Source: Ruminococcus sp. (GTDB taxonomy: Bacteria; Bacillota; Clostridia; Oscillospirales; Ruminococcaceae). Taken from it: a stretch of DNA of 57,387 nucleotides. The stretch lies in contig JAISIC010000059.1 of assembly GCA_031262225.1 (NCBI GenBank), forward strand, positions 1 through 57,387, read 5' to 3'. Below, piece after piece: positions 16,588-25,585 of this stretch. The notes under the pieces are model-generated. The model saw nothing but the letters and a program-made list of their open reading frames with translations. It was not told the DNA's origin and did no database searches. The position numbers and the translations under genes are program-made. The stretch's first letter is position 1. Each line of letters starts with the position of its first letter.

Positions 16588-18690
16588 ATGAGTGATTTTA
16601 CAATCGACAGCAACGTTCCCGAATATTTCGGCAGTCAGGTTTTCACCGAAGAGCTGATGAAGACCCGTCTGCCCAAAAACGTCTTTAAGGCGTGGATGAA
16701 GACCAAGAACACAGGCTGTCCTCTCGACACCGATGCGGCTGATGTTATCGCTTCGGTTATGAAGGAATGGGCTGTTGAAAACGGTGCAACACACTACACA
16801 CACTGGTTCTTCCCTATGACAGGCATTTCCGCCGAAAAGCACGACTCGTTCATCTCCCCTGTGGGCGGCGGTCAGGTTATCATGGAATTTTCGGGCAAAG
16901 AGCTCATCAAGGGCGAACCCGATGCATCATCCTTCCCCTCGGGCGGTCTGCGCGCTACATACGAGGCAAGAGGATACACAGCTTGGGACCCGACCTCCCC
17001 GGCATTTTTGCACGACAACTCGCTTTATATCCCGACAGCGTTCTGTTCATACACAGGCGAAATTTTAGATAAAAAGACACCGCTCCTCAGGTCTATGGAC
17101 GTTATCTCCGAACAGGCACTCCGTATCCTTCGCCTTTTCGGCAACACAACGGCTCGCAGGGTTATCACCACTGTCGGACCGGAGCAGGAATATTTCCTTG
17201 TTGATAAAAAGCTTTATGACCAAAGGCGTGATCTTATCTTCGCAGGGCGTACCCTTTTCGGTGCGAAGGCTCCCAAGGGACAGGAACTTGAAGATCACTA
17301 TTTCGGTGCTATAAAAGAGCGTGTTTCATGCTACATGAAAGACCTTGATAAAGAGCTTTGGAAGCTTGGCATATACGCGAAAACAAAGCATAACGAAGTT
17401 GCCCCCGCCCAGCACGAATTTGCACCCATCTTCACCGCTTCAAATATCGCGGCTGACCAGAATGCACTTGCACTCGTTGTAATGAAGAAAATCGCACTCC
17501 GCCACGGTCTTGTTTGCCTTGTTCACGAAAAGCCTTTCGCAGGCGTGAACGGTTCGGGCAAGCATAACAACTGGTCGATTGCCACCAACGAGGGCTTGAA
17601 CCTTCTTGACCCCGGCAAGTCGCCCAAAGACAACATTTTGTTCCTCACTTTCTTAGTTGCAATCATCAAGGCTATTGATGAATATGCAGACCTCTTGCGT
17701 CTCTCCGTTGCTTCGGCAGGGAATGACCACCGCCTCGGTGCTAATGAGGCTCCCCCCGCTGTTATCTCGATATTCCTCGGTGAAGAGCTTCAAAAGATCT
17801 GTGATGCACTTGAATCGGGGCAGATGATTAAAGAAAACTCCAACAGCGAATTTGTAATCGGTGTTGATGCACTCCCGAATTTCCCCAAAGACACCACCGA
17901 CCGCAACAGAACATCTCCTTTCGCTTTCACCGGCAACAAGTTTGAATTCCGTATGCTCGGGTCGTCCGACGAAATTTCCTGTACTAACATGATGCTCAAC
18001 ACCACCGTTGCTTATGTCTTAAAGGAATTTGCCGATAAGCTTGAGGGTTCTGCAAACTTCAAGGCTGATCTTAACACCCTCTTAAAACAAACATATATCG
18101 ACCACAAACGTGTTATCTTCAACGGCAACGGCTATGATGACGAGTGGATTAAGACTGCCGAGGGCAAGGGGCTTCCCAACCGCCAGACCACAGTTGATGC
18201 TGTTCCGCACTACACCGACGCTAAAAATATTGCCATCTTCGAGGAGTTTAAGGTGCTCACCAAGACGGAAATCGAGTCGAGAACCGAAATCCTTCTTGAA
18301 AATTACACCAAAGTCCTCAATATCGAGGCTCTGACCATGGTTGACATGGCGCGCAAACAGATTCTTCCTGCCGGGCTCTGCTTCTCCGATAAGCTTGCAA
18401 CGGGCGTTAATACCAAACTTGCCGCAGGGGTTCCTGCCGATGCAGACAAGGCACTTGCTGTCAAGGTCGCAACCCTCAACACCGCAATTCTTGCAGGCAT
18501 TGAAAATCTTGAAGATAAACTTCTCGGTGCAAAGGATGCCGGCGACACCGTTTCGACTGCCAGATATTATCGTTCCGACGTGTTCTGTGCAATGTCTGAC
18601 CTCCGTGCCGCTGCCGACGAGCTTGAAACAATCACCCCCGAAGCTCTCTGGCCCTATCCCACATACGCAGATCTTTTGTTCAACGTATAA
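16588..18690 (+). CDS. glnN: glutamine synthetase type III
   Basis: This enzyme makes glutamine from glutamate, ammonia and ATP in the cytoplasm. The 700-residue length and motifs place it in GSIII rather than GSI: FPSGGLRATYEARGYTAWDPTSP in the N-terminal part, then EQEYFLVD, HNEVAPAQHEFAP and VNGSGKHNNWS for the metal/ATP/glutamate site. The start is ATG 16588, eight bases after GGAGGA; an upstream in-frame GTG lacks a ribosome binding site. It is monocistronic, with its own consensus promoter, a hairpin-bearing leader and a strong terminator. Nitrogen control through the leader is possible but unproven. Confidence 0.93.
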   Translation: MSDFTIDSNVPEYFGSQVFTEELMKTRLPKNVFKAWMKTKNTGCPLDTDAADVIASVMKEWAVENGATHYTHWFFPMTGISAEKHDSFISPVGGGQVIMEFSGKELIKGEPDASSFPSGGLRATYEARGYTAWDPTSPAFLHDNSLYIPTAFCSYTGEILDKKTPLLRSMDVISEQALRILRLFGNTTARRVITTVGPEQEYFLVDKKLYDQRRDLIFAGRTLFGAKAPKGQELEDHYFGAIKERVSCYMKDLDKELWKLGIYAKTKHNEVAPAQHEFAPIFTASNIAADQNALALVVMKKIALRHGLVCLVHEKPFAGVNGSGKHNNWSIATNEGLNLLDPGKSPKDNILFLTFLVAIIKAIDEYADLLRLSVASAGNDHRLGANEAPPAVISIFLGEELQKICDALESGQMIKENSNSEFVIGVDALPNFPKDTTDRNRTSPFAFTGNKFEFRMLGSSDEISCTNMMLNTTVAYVLKEFADKLEGSANFKADLNTLLKQTYIDHKRVIFNGNGYDDEWIKTAEGKGLPNRQTTVDAVPHYTDAKNIAIFEEFKVLTKTEIESRTEILLENYTKVLNIEALTMVDMARKQILPAGLCFSDKLATGVNTKLAAGVPADADKALAVKVATLNTAILAGIENLEDKLLGAKDAGDTVSTARYYRSDVFCAMSDLRAAADELETITPEALWPYPTYADLLFNV

Positions 18691-18701
18691 TTAAAAAATT
18701 T

Positions 18702-18732
18702 AGGCGATTCGTATAAACGGATCGCCTTTTTT
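18702..18732 (+). terminator. rho-independent terminator of glnN
   Basis: AGGCGATTCGT (18702-18712) pairs with ACGGATCGCCT (18717-18727) around an ATAA loop, with one T-G wobble, followed by TTTTT. Confidence 0.88.
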
Positions 18733-18733
18733 G

Positions 18734-18762
18734 TTGACATTAATATCGTTTTGTGTTATACT
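18734..18762 (+). promoter_or_regulatory. sigma-A promoter of the GH5/pcrA unit
   Basis: TTGACA (18734-18739), 17 bp, TATACT (18757-18762) with a TG one base before the -10 box. It starts right after the glnN terminator. Confidence 0.8.
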
Positions 18763-18792
18763 TTTAGATAGAAAACATGAAAGGTTTTTATT

Positions 18793-19881
18793 ATGACCGA
18801 AGCTTTATGGTTCACACAGAATATGTGGGCGGGATGGAATCTGGGCAACGTTTTTGATTCATACGACAATAAGCCCTATGACGCGGAAAAAGAACTTTCA
18901 TATATCACAAGCAGAAATAACCCTGCCGCATCGAGAGAACTTTTTCAGACGGTCTATGATTCCGGCTTTCGTACATTAAGGCTTCCTGTCAGCTGGCATA
19001 ATCATGTTATCGACGAAGATTTCACTATATCAAAAGTTTGGCTTGAAAGCGTAAAGGAAGCGGTTGATATCGCCCTTGAAATCGGTTTTTATGTCATTAT
19101 AAATATACACCACGACGACGACCCTGCGTTTTATTATCCGGACAAAGAGCATCTTGAAAGCTCTTGGAAGTTCATGAAAGCGATATGGTCACAGCTTGCT
19201 GAGACTTTTGCGGATTATGACGAGTTTTTATTGTTCGAGGCTGTAAACGAACCTCGCCTCAAGGGCACCGAATATGAATGGAAACCGATTGATATCACCA
19301 ATGATATTCAGCGTGATGCTTTATATACTATAATGGAGCTTAATGGTCGTTTTGTTGACCTTGTGAGGAGCAAGGGCGGCTTTAACGAAGAGCGTTATCT
19401 TCTTGTGCCTTCCCATGCGGCAAACTATGAAAACACCCTAAACCCCGCCTTTGATATTCCCGAAGACACAGCGGATAATAAGATTATCGTTTCGGTTCAT
19501 GCCTATATCCCCTATCCGTTTGCACTTGCACCGATCGGCTCAGAGCAAGCTGTCGATACATTTGACCCCGAGGATCCGGACGACACAAAATATATAGACG
19601 GGATGTTTGAGGGGTTAAGAGAAAAATATACCGGCAAGGGAATCCCGGTTGTTATCGGCGAGTATGGGGCATCAAACAGGAATGAAAACACCGAGGCAAG
19701 AGCTGCTTGGACCGACTATTACGTGAGCAAAGCTCGGTCTGTCGATATCCCCTGCGTTTGGTGGGACAACGGTTCCTTTGACGGCGACTATGAAAACTTC
19801 GCGATAATAAGGCGTGATAACTTAGAGTGCCCATACCCCGAGATTTTGCGGGCGTTGGTTGAAAATAAAATCCCCTTTTAA
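18793..19881 (+). CDS. GH5 family glycoside hydrolase (cellulase-type), intracellular
   Basis: A 362-residue TIM-barrel glycosidase. It opens with the GH5 pattern MWAGWNLGNVFDS, has LRLPVSWHNH, the acid/base Glu in AVNEPRLKG (near residue 152) and the nucleophile Glu in VVIGEYGASN (near 289). No signal peptide, carbohydrate-binding module or dockerin is present, so it probably works in the cytoplasm on imported beta-glucan or mannan oligosaccharides. That fits with the GH130 phosphorylase at 7.8 kb. AAAGG lies 9 bp before the ATG. pcrA follows after 15 bp and may be co-transcribed. The exact GH5 subfamily and substrate cannot be read from sequence by eye. Confidence 0.85.
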   Translation: MTEALWFTQNMWAGWNLGNVFDSYDNKPYDAEKELSYITSRNNPAASRELFQTVYDSGFRTLRLPVSWHNHVIDEDFTISKVWLESVKEAVDIALEIGFYVIINIHHDDDPAFYYPDKEHLESSWKFMKAIWSQLAETFADYDEFLLFEAVNEPRLKGTEYEWKPIDITNDIQRDALYTIMELNGRFVDLVRSKGGFNEERYLLVPSHAANYENTLNPAFDIPEDTADNKIIVSVHAYIPYPFALAPIGSEQAVDTFDPEDPDDTKYIDGMFEGLREKYTGKGIPVVIGEYGASNRNENTEARAAWTDYYVSKARSVDIPCVWWDNGSFDGDYENFAIIRRDNLECPYPEILRALVENKIPF

Positions 19882-19896
19882 ATAGAAAAGAAAAAT

Positions 19897-22191
19897 ATGG
19901 ATCTGATAAGGCAGGTTTTAGACAAATTTTTTGATAACCTCAATAATATGCAGCGTGAGGCGGTTTTCGCGGTTCGCGGTCCCGTTTTGATTTTGGCGGG
20001 TGCGGGTTCGGGAAAGACCACCGCCCTCATTAACCGTATCGTGTGTATGGTTCTTTTCGGCGACCCTTTGAATGAAGAAAATAATCGGGATTATAATGCC
20101 GATGAGCTTTCATATCTTAAAAACTATGACGGTAACAAATCGCCTGAAAGTATAGCGCGTTTACAAGAACTTATCGCATATAAACCGATCCCCGCTTGGA
20201 AGATTGCCGCTGTCACCTTCACAAACAAGGCGGCAGGAGAGCTTAAGGAGCGTTTGGCGAAGACTTTGGGGAGCGAAGGGGAGGCTGTAACCGCCTGCAC
20301 CTTCCATAGCTTTTGTGTGAAGCTTTTGCGGCGTGACATTGAAAAAGCCGGCTACAGCTCGAAATTCGGGATTTATGATTCCGACGATTCACTAAGGCTT
20401 ATAAAAACTACACTAAACGAACTTGACTTAGACGAAAAACGTTTCCCGCCGAAGATTTTGGCTTCAAGGATATCAAGGGCAAAGGACAGGCTCATAACCG
20501 CCGAAGAATACGAAGATATCGCCGTGAAGAACAAGGAGCTTGATGCTTATCAGGCGAAGATCACCGCAAAGGTTTATAAAAAATATCAGCATAAACTTGA
20601 ATCTGCCGATTCGCTCGATTTTGACGACCTCATCTTCACCGCCGTTAGACTGCTGGAACAAAACCCCGACCTTCGTGAATACTATTCGCGACGCTTCGAA
20701 TATATGATGGTGGACGAGTTTCAGGACACAAACTCCGCACAATACAAGCTTGCAGAGCTTCTTTGCTCATCGCATAAAAATTTATGCGTTGTCGGGGATG
20801 ACGACCAGTCTATCTATAAATTCCGCGGTGCTGTGATTGAAAATATATTAAAGTTCAGAGAAAATTTCGACCCTAACACACTTGTGATAAAGCTTGAACA
20901 AAACTATCGCTCGACAAAGCAGATCCTTTCCGCCGCAAACTCAATTATCGAACATAACCCGAGGGTTTATGACAAGAAGCTCTGGACCGAGAACACCGAC
21001 GGCGACGCTGTGGTGCTTTACAAGGCTGATGACGGCTATGCAGAGGCAGAGTATGTTGCCGATAAAATCGGTGAGATAGCCGCTTCCGAAATGGATTTTG
21101 ACTATAGAAGCGTTGCAATACTCTATCGCATGAATGCACAATCTAACCTCTTTGAGCGGGGGCTTTCCGCTGCCGGCATACCCTATCGGATTATCGGCGG
21201 GCTTCGCTTTTATGACCGAAAAGAGATTAAAGATATCCTCTCTTATCTTCATATCATAAATAACCCGCGTGATATTTTGCATTTTCGCCGTGCGATTAAC
21301 GAACCCAAACGCGGCATAGGCGAAGTTACCGTCTCGATGGTTGAACAAATCGCCTCTGACCTTAACGTCACGCCCTTTGATATCGCCCGAAACGCTTCCG
21401 ATTATGTTGCTCTTCAAAAGAAATCGCGAGAGCTCTCGCGATTCGCCGACATGATGGACCGACTGACTGTCGAACTTAATTCCGACAAAACGCTTGATGA
21501 ATTTGTTGACTATTTGATATCAAAAACCGGTTATAAGGCGGCAATGCAGAAGCTTGAAGACGAGGGCGAAAACAGGCTTGCGAATTTGGGCGAACTAAAA
21601 TCAGATATCGCAAGGTTTGCTGACGGTGTCGAGGGCAAAACCAACGCCGAGCTTTTATCCGAGTTTTTGGAGAGCATTTCGCTTTACACCGACGTTGACA
21701 GATATGATGCAGAGGCGGCAGGGGTGAATCTGCTGACTGTGCACTCCGCAAAGGGGCTTGAATGGGACACGGTGTTCTTGGTCGGCATGGAGGACGGAAT
21801 ATTCCCTTCTGCAAGATCTCTCGGGAGCCTTTCGGATATGGAAGAGGAACGCCGCCTTGCATATGTCGCGGTGACAAGAGCGAAAAAAAGGCTTTTTATC
21901 ACCCATGCCAGAGAACGGGTGTTATGGGGGCAGACGAACCGAAACCTGCTGTCGGTTTTCATCAAGGAAACAGGAATTGAAACCGCGAAGGGGATAAAAC
22001 CCGCTATTACTGCTGCCGCTGCCTCTGACAGCTATCAGATCGGCGAACGAATCGAGCACCCCAAGTTCGGCGAGGGTATGATAATCACGGCACAGAAGCT
22101 GGGCAACGACCATATGCTTGAGATTATCTTTGACAATGTGGGAACAAAAAAATTGATGGCGAATTTTGCGAAACTAAAAAAGCTAAATTAA
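19897..22191 (+). CDS. pcrA: ATP-dependent DNA helicase PcrA (UvrD/Rep family, SF1A)
   Basis: A 764-residue 3'-5' helicase used in nucleotide excision repair, plasmid replication and removal of transcription or recombination blocks. Motifs in order: Walker A AGAGSGKTT (34-42), TFTNKAAGELKER, TFHSF, the Walker B VDEFQDTNSAQY, GDDDQSIYKFRGA, NYRST, VHSAKGLEWDTVFLVGMEDG and VAVTRAKKRL. The C-terminal RNAP-interacting Tudor-like tail is present (YQIGERIEHPKFGEGMI...). A short insertion (about residues 50-85, NEENNRDYNADEL...) interrupts the region after motif I, as in other Clostridia homologues. The ribosome binding site is weak (GAAAAG). A dispersed repeat begins immediately after the stop. Confidence 0.93.
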   Translation: MDLIRQVLDKFFDNLNNMQREAVFAVRGPVLILAGAGSGKTTALINRIVCMVLFGDPLNEENNRDYNADELSYLKNYDGNKSPESIARLQELIAYKPIPAWKIAAVTFTNKAAGELKERLAKTLGSEGEAVTACTFHSFCVKLLRRDIEKAGYSSKFGIYDSDDSLRLIKTTLNELDLDEKRFPPKILASRISRAKDRLITAEEYEDIAVKNKELDAYQAKITAKVYKKYQHKLESADSLDFDDLIFTAVRLLEQNPDLREYYSRRFEYMMVDEFQDTNSAQYKLAELLCSSHKNLCVVGDDDQSIYKFRGAVIENILKFRENFDPNTLVIKLEQNYRSTKQILSAANSIIEHNPRVYDKKLWTENTDGDAVVLYKADDGYAEAEYVADKIGEIAASEMDFDYRSVAILYRMNAQSNLFERGLSAAGIPYRIIGGLRFYDRKEIKDILSYLHIINNPRDILHFRRAINEPKRGIGEVTVSMVEQIASDLNVTPFDIARNASDYVALQKKSRELSRFADMMDRLTVELNSDKTLDEFVDYLISKTGYKAAMQKLEDEGENRLANLGELKSDIARFADGVEGKTNAELLSEFLESISLYTDVDRYDAEAAGVNLLTVHSAKGLEWDTVFLVGMEDGIFPSARSLGSLSDMEEERRLAYVAVTRAKKRLFITHARERVLWGQTNRNLLSVFIKETGIETAKGIKPAITAAAASDSYQIGERIEHPKFGEGMIITAQKLGNDHMLEIIFDNVGTKKLMANFAKLKKLN

Positions 22192-22262
22192 AAATTACAC
22201 GCTGACTTCTTTCAGAGCGGAAAGAGTTTGAGCGGCGAAAGGGGGCACGAGTGCCCTGAAGA
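22192..22262 (-). repeat. dispersed ~70-bp repeat, copy A
   Basis: Read on the minus strand: a GGGCAC/GTGCCC hairpin, five bases, then GCCGCTCAAACTCTTTCCGC, about 13 bases, and AGCGTGTAATTT. The same architecture occurs at 41556-41625 and 45718-45790. This copy fills the whole pcrA/phosphatase intergenic space and includes the apparent start codon of the phosphatase. Confidence 0.75.
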
Positions 22263-22876
22263 ATTACAGAATAACGCTCCTACGACATGGTCAAACAGAT
22301 GCTAACACAGAGGGAATGTATATCGGCAAGACCGATATGCAGCTTTCGGATTTAGGCAGAGGCGAGCTTCTGACAATGCAGAAAGAGTTTTTATACCCCA
22401 GAGTTGAGAGGGTTTATACGAGCCCGCTTTCAAGGGCAGTCGAATCGGCGACAATCCTTTTCCCCGATGTTCCGATTGAAAATGTCACAGTAGTTGACAG
22501 CCTTCGCGAGATGGATTTCGGCGTTTTCGAGGGGCTCAAAGCCTCTGATCTTGTCGAGCTTGAAAGCTATAAGGCGTGGCTTCGCGGAGGATTTGATGTC
22601 TGTCCTCCTAATGGGGAATCGGCAAGAGAAGTCCTCACTCGAACGCTTTCGGGGCTTGATCTGGTTATCTGCGATATGATGGAAAAGGGTGTAACCGATG
22701 CAGCACTGGTCACCCACGCGGGGATTATCACAAACATAATCTGCGGCTTCGGGCTTCCCAAACTCACCCCTGTCGAGGCGGCAACCGATTTCGGCAAGGG
22801 ATTTATGATAAGCATCTCCGCCGCTCTCTGGCAAGGCTCACAAACATTTGAAATCGTGGGAAGGACACCTGCGTAG
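22256..22876 (+). CDS. histidine phosphatase family protein with non-canonical start
   Basis: A phosphoglycerate-mutase-like phosphatase, about 206 residues. The catalytic RHG box (ITLLRHGQTDAN) lies upstream of the first ATG (22316), so the conventional ATG ORF would lose the active-site His. The open frame extends back to a stop at 22229-22231 without any ATG, GTG or TTG. CTG 22256, ten bases after GAAAGGGGG, is the best start (giving a Leu/Met-KNYRITLLRHG opening). The second conserved regions (SPLSRAVESA, LREMDFGVFEG and VTHAGII) are intact. It could be a cobalamin-pathway or general phosphatase; the substrate is unknown. The next gene begins immediately after its stop. Confidence 0.75.
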   Translation: MKNYRITLLRHGQTDANTEGMYIGKTDMQLSDLGRGELLTMQKEFLYPRVERVYTSPLSRAVESATILFPDVPIENVTVVDSLREMDFGVFEGLKASDLVELESYKAWLRGGFDVCPPNGESAREVLTRTLSGLDLVICDMMEKGVTDAALVTHAGIITNIICGFGLPKLTPVEAATDFGKGFMISISAALWQGSQTFEIVGRTPA

Positions 22877-23851
22877 ATGAATATTATTGATCGAAAATTT
22901 AATTCGCATATGGAGTTTGTCGGTCAGTTTGACGAAGAAGAGCTCTATGTCGCTATGCTGAACTTATATAGAGACTATCTCAGCGGTAAAAACAACGTGA
23001 GCCCGCAAACTGTCAATAATATTATTTCTTATCACAATAAATTCCCGTTCTGGGGAAGCGGCGACTTTTCAAACCCCGATAACTTTTTGGCAAACCGTGC
23101 ACATATGCTGACAGCACATAAAGATGAGATAAGGGCGGTTTACGAGCTTTTGGATGACTACCGTTCCAAAGCCGTATACAGTGCCGTAATCGGGAGCCTC
23201 ATTAACTTTGCGGCGGCGATTAACGACCTTGACAATGCGGCGGAAAAAGCCTTTGAAGAGTACTTCGACTTAGACCTTTTCTCGATAAAAGACAGAGAAG
23301 TTTTTGTTGATTGCGGGGCTTATGACGGTAAAAACTGCTGTGAATATTATAAATATTTTGATGGTGAAGACCCTGACCGGTTCATGTTTTATGCTTATGA
23401 AATCACAAAAGAGCAGATCCCCGTTATAAAAGAAAATCTTCGAGGTAACGGCATAAAACACTTTAGTGTGAGACAGAAGGCTGTGTCAGACAATAACGGT
23501 GAGCTTGTGTTATCATCAAACGACGATGCCTCGGCAAACACAGTTTCAAGCGGACAGGGCGGCGAAGTAATGGTAAAAGCTGTTCGGATTGATGATGACA
23601 TAACAGAGCCTATCACATTTTTGAAGATGGATATTGAAGGGGCTGAACAGGCGGCAATTCGCGGTGCGGCTCGTCATATTCGTGACGACAAGCCCAAACT
23701 CGGCATCTCGATATATCATTCATATGAAGATATGTGGAAGATACCTTTAATGATAGATGAAATCTGCCCGGGATATAGGTTCAGACTTCAATCAAAAAGC
23801 GGAAACCTTGTCCCGACAGAAATTATGCTTTTATGCAGTCACGGGAGATGA
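22877..23851 (+). CDS. FkbM family SAM-dependent methyltransferase
   Basis: A 324-residue protein. The N-terminal 130 residues are helical and of unknown function. The C-terminal FkbM methyltransferase domain has the SAM-binding motif VFVDCGAYDGKN (near residue 147), an acidic post-I region and FLKMDIEGAEQAAI (near 250). FkbM domains often methylate sugars or secondary metabolites; no glycan cluster is adjacent, so the substrate is unknown. The start ATG directly follows the phosphatase TAG. The 3' end overlaps, in another frame, the longest version of the downstream membrane-protein ORF. Confidence 0.85.
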   Translation: MNIIDRKFNSHMEFVGQFDEEELYVAMLNLYRDYLSGKNNVSPQTVNNIISYHNKFPFWGSGDFSNPDNFLANRAHMLTAHKDEIRAVYELLDDYRSKAVYSAVIGSLINFAAAINDLDNAAEKAFEEYFDLDLFSIKDREVFVDCGAYDGKNCCEYYKYFDGEDPDRFMFYAYEITKEQIPVIKENLRGNGIKHFSVRQKAVSDNNGELVLSSNDDASANTVSSGQGGEVMVKAVRIDDDITEPITFLKMDIEGAEQAAIRGAARHIRDDKPKLGISIYHSYEDMWKIPLMIDEICPGYRFRLQSKSGNLVPTEIMLLCSHGR

Positions 23852-24632
23852 GAATATAGACATCTTAAGAAAAAGCCTGCTATTATATCGCGGGCGATAT
23901 GGCGTCAGCCTTCTGCAATTTTTGGCACTCCTGTGCTATATCGGCATGGGGCTTATGATTGTTTTCACTATCCGCGTTATCGCCTTTGAAGATATGCAGC
24001 TTTTTGGTTTTGCGAATATAAAAACGGAAAACTACCTCTTTGCGGGGATTGTTGCCTTGGTTGCGGTTATAATGTATATCATCGCCGTTCCCTATATCTA
24101 CGGCGGCATTTGGTATTCGGAAAACGCGGTGAAATATTCGCTTGTCCCCGCCCACACGCTTTTTGGCTGCTATAACGACCCGACTAAAATCGCCAGAGTT
24201 TTAAGGCTTGAAGGCTATCTTTTCCTTCGCAAGCTCCCTGTTTTGCTTCCTTTGACTGCGGCTTCCGCCGCCAATATCATGCTCACCTTCTCAGTTGTCG
24301 GAGTGACGGACGGGATTATGCCGCTCTTTGCGGTTGCCGGCTGTGTGCTTTCGGTTTTCGGTATGTTCATGCTTTATAAAGTATATGCACTGCGGTTCTT
24401 CCCTGCCCGCCATATCTTCGTTGAAAACCCCGACATAAAGCCGACCTATATCGTCAACCGGGCACTGTATTTAACTAAGGGCAGGGTTAATCTAATCGCC
24501 GGTGTTTTTATGAAGCTTTTGCCGCTTTATCTTCTTTCGCTGTTTATCCTCCCTGCACTTGCGGTTATGCCTGTTGCAAGCTCGGTTTACAGCTATTTAT
24601 ATGAAGAGATCAAGTCTCAATTTTTCGTATAG
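23757..24632 (+). CDS. polytopic membrane protein of unknown function, start uncertain
   Basis: About six membrane helices (LLQFLALLCYIGMGLMIVF, YLFAGIVALVAVIMYIIAV, and others) and a conserved-looking opening DILRKSLLLYRGRYG. The only ATG before that opening is at 23757, which would overlap the FkbM gene by 95 bp. A GGGAG site at 23843-23847 points to initiation near 23848-23862, where the frame has only ATA or ATC. The ATG at 23848 is out of frame and hits a stop after three codons. Either initiation is non-canonical or there is a small frameshift at the 5' end. I do not recognise the family. Confidence 0.6.
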   Translation: MKSARDIGSDFNQKAETLSRQKLCFYAVTGDENIDILRKSLLLYRGRYGVSLLQFLALLCYIGMGLMIVFTIRVIAFEDMQLFGFANIKTENYLFAGIVALVAVIMYIIAVPYIYGGIWYSENAVKYSLVPAHTLFGCYNDPTKIARVLRLEGYLFLRKLPVLLPLTAASAANIMLTFSVVGVTDGIMPLFAVAGCVLSVFGMFMLYKVYALRFFPARHIFVENPDIKPTYIVNRALYLTKGRVNLIAGVFMKLLPLYLLSLFILPALAVMPVASSVYSYLYEEIKSQFFV

Positions 24633-24670
24633 CCGCTTTTAACTTGTTAAAAGCTTGAAAGGTACTGATT

Positions 24671-25585
24671 TTGGATAATAAAAAAAGCCCTCGGAGAATC
24701 GGGGGACAGGCTCTTATTTCGGGGATCATGATGAGGGGCGAGGAGAAAACCGCCATGGCGTGCCGCCTCCCCGACGGAACTATCGATGTTGAAAGCTGGG
24801 CTAATAAGATGGCGGGGTGGTATACTAAAATCCCGCTGCTAAGGGGAACCGTCAACTTCGTTTTAAGCCTTGCCGAAGGGATTAAATGCACCATCAAATC
24901 CGCCGAAAAGGCGGCAACAGGCGAAGATGAAAACGAGGTTCTCTCCCCGTTTGAAAAGAAGCTGATGGATCGATTCGGTGGCGGAATCGAAAAGAATTTC
25001 ACCACAATCATGGTGATAATCTGCATCATCACCGTTGCGGCTTCGATTTTGATATTCAAATTCGTTCCGACCTTCCTGTCGGGGCTCTTAAAATATGTTA
25101 ATGCCCCTGCCGTGCTCATGACGGTGACAGAGGGCATAGTTAAATTCGCTTTAATCTGTGGATATATGTTTGCGGTTTCAAAGACGGCGGCGATGAAGGA
25201 GCTTTTCGCCTATCACGGTGCGGAGCACAAGACAATCGCCTGTTATGAGGCGGGGCTTCCGCTGACTGTTGAGAATATTCGCCCCTGCACGAGGTTTCAC
25301 AGGCGTTGCGGGACGTCCTTCATTCTGCTTGTGATTATTCTTTCAATATGTATCGGTATGTTTTTGCCGTGGGATAACATCTGGATTCGTTATGCTTTAC
25401 AGCTTGCTTTGCTCATTCCCGAGTCGGCGATAGCTTACGAGCTTATTCGCTTTGCAGGGAAGCATGATAATGTTATTACGAAGATAATTTCAGCACCGGG
25501 CATAGCCCTACAGCACATTACCACCCTTGAGCCTGACGATAAGATGATTGAAGTAGCGATTGAAGCGGCGAAACCTGTTATATGA
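24671..25585 (+). CDS. DUF1385 domain-containing membrane protein
   Basis: A 304-residue protein with the DUF1385 hallmarks: the N-terminal IGGQALISGIMMRG motif, a middle helix pair, the AYHGAEHKTIACYE motif and the CTRFHRRCGTSF segment, which suggests metal or redox chemistry near the membrane. Four or so membrane helices are visible. It starts at TTG 24671, preceded by GAAAGG 9-10 bp upstream; there is no nearer ATG. The function of DUF1385 is unknown; it is widespread in Firmicutes. Its last 78 bp are also read by the convergent 119-residue ORF. Confidence 0.85.
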   Translation: MDNKKSPRRIGGQALISGIMMRGEEKTAMACRLPDGTIDVESWANKMAGWYTKIPLLRGTVNFVLSLAEGIKCTIKSAEKAATGEDENEVLSPFEKKLMDRFGGGIEKNFTTIMVIICIITVAASILIFKFVPTFLSGLLKYVNAPAVLMTVTEGIVKFALICGYMFAVSKTAAMKELFAYHGAEHKTIACYEAGLPLTVENIRPCTRFHRRCGTSFILLVIILSICIGMFLPWDNIWIRYALQLALLIPESAIAYELIRFAGKHDNVITKIISAPGIALQHITTLEPDDKMIEVAIEAAKPVI

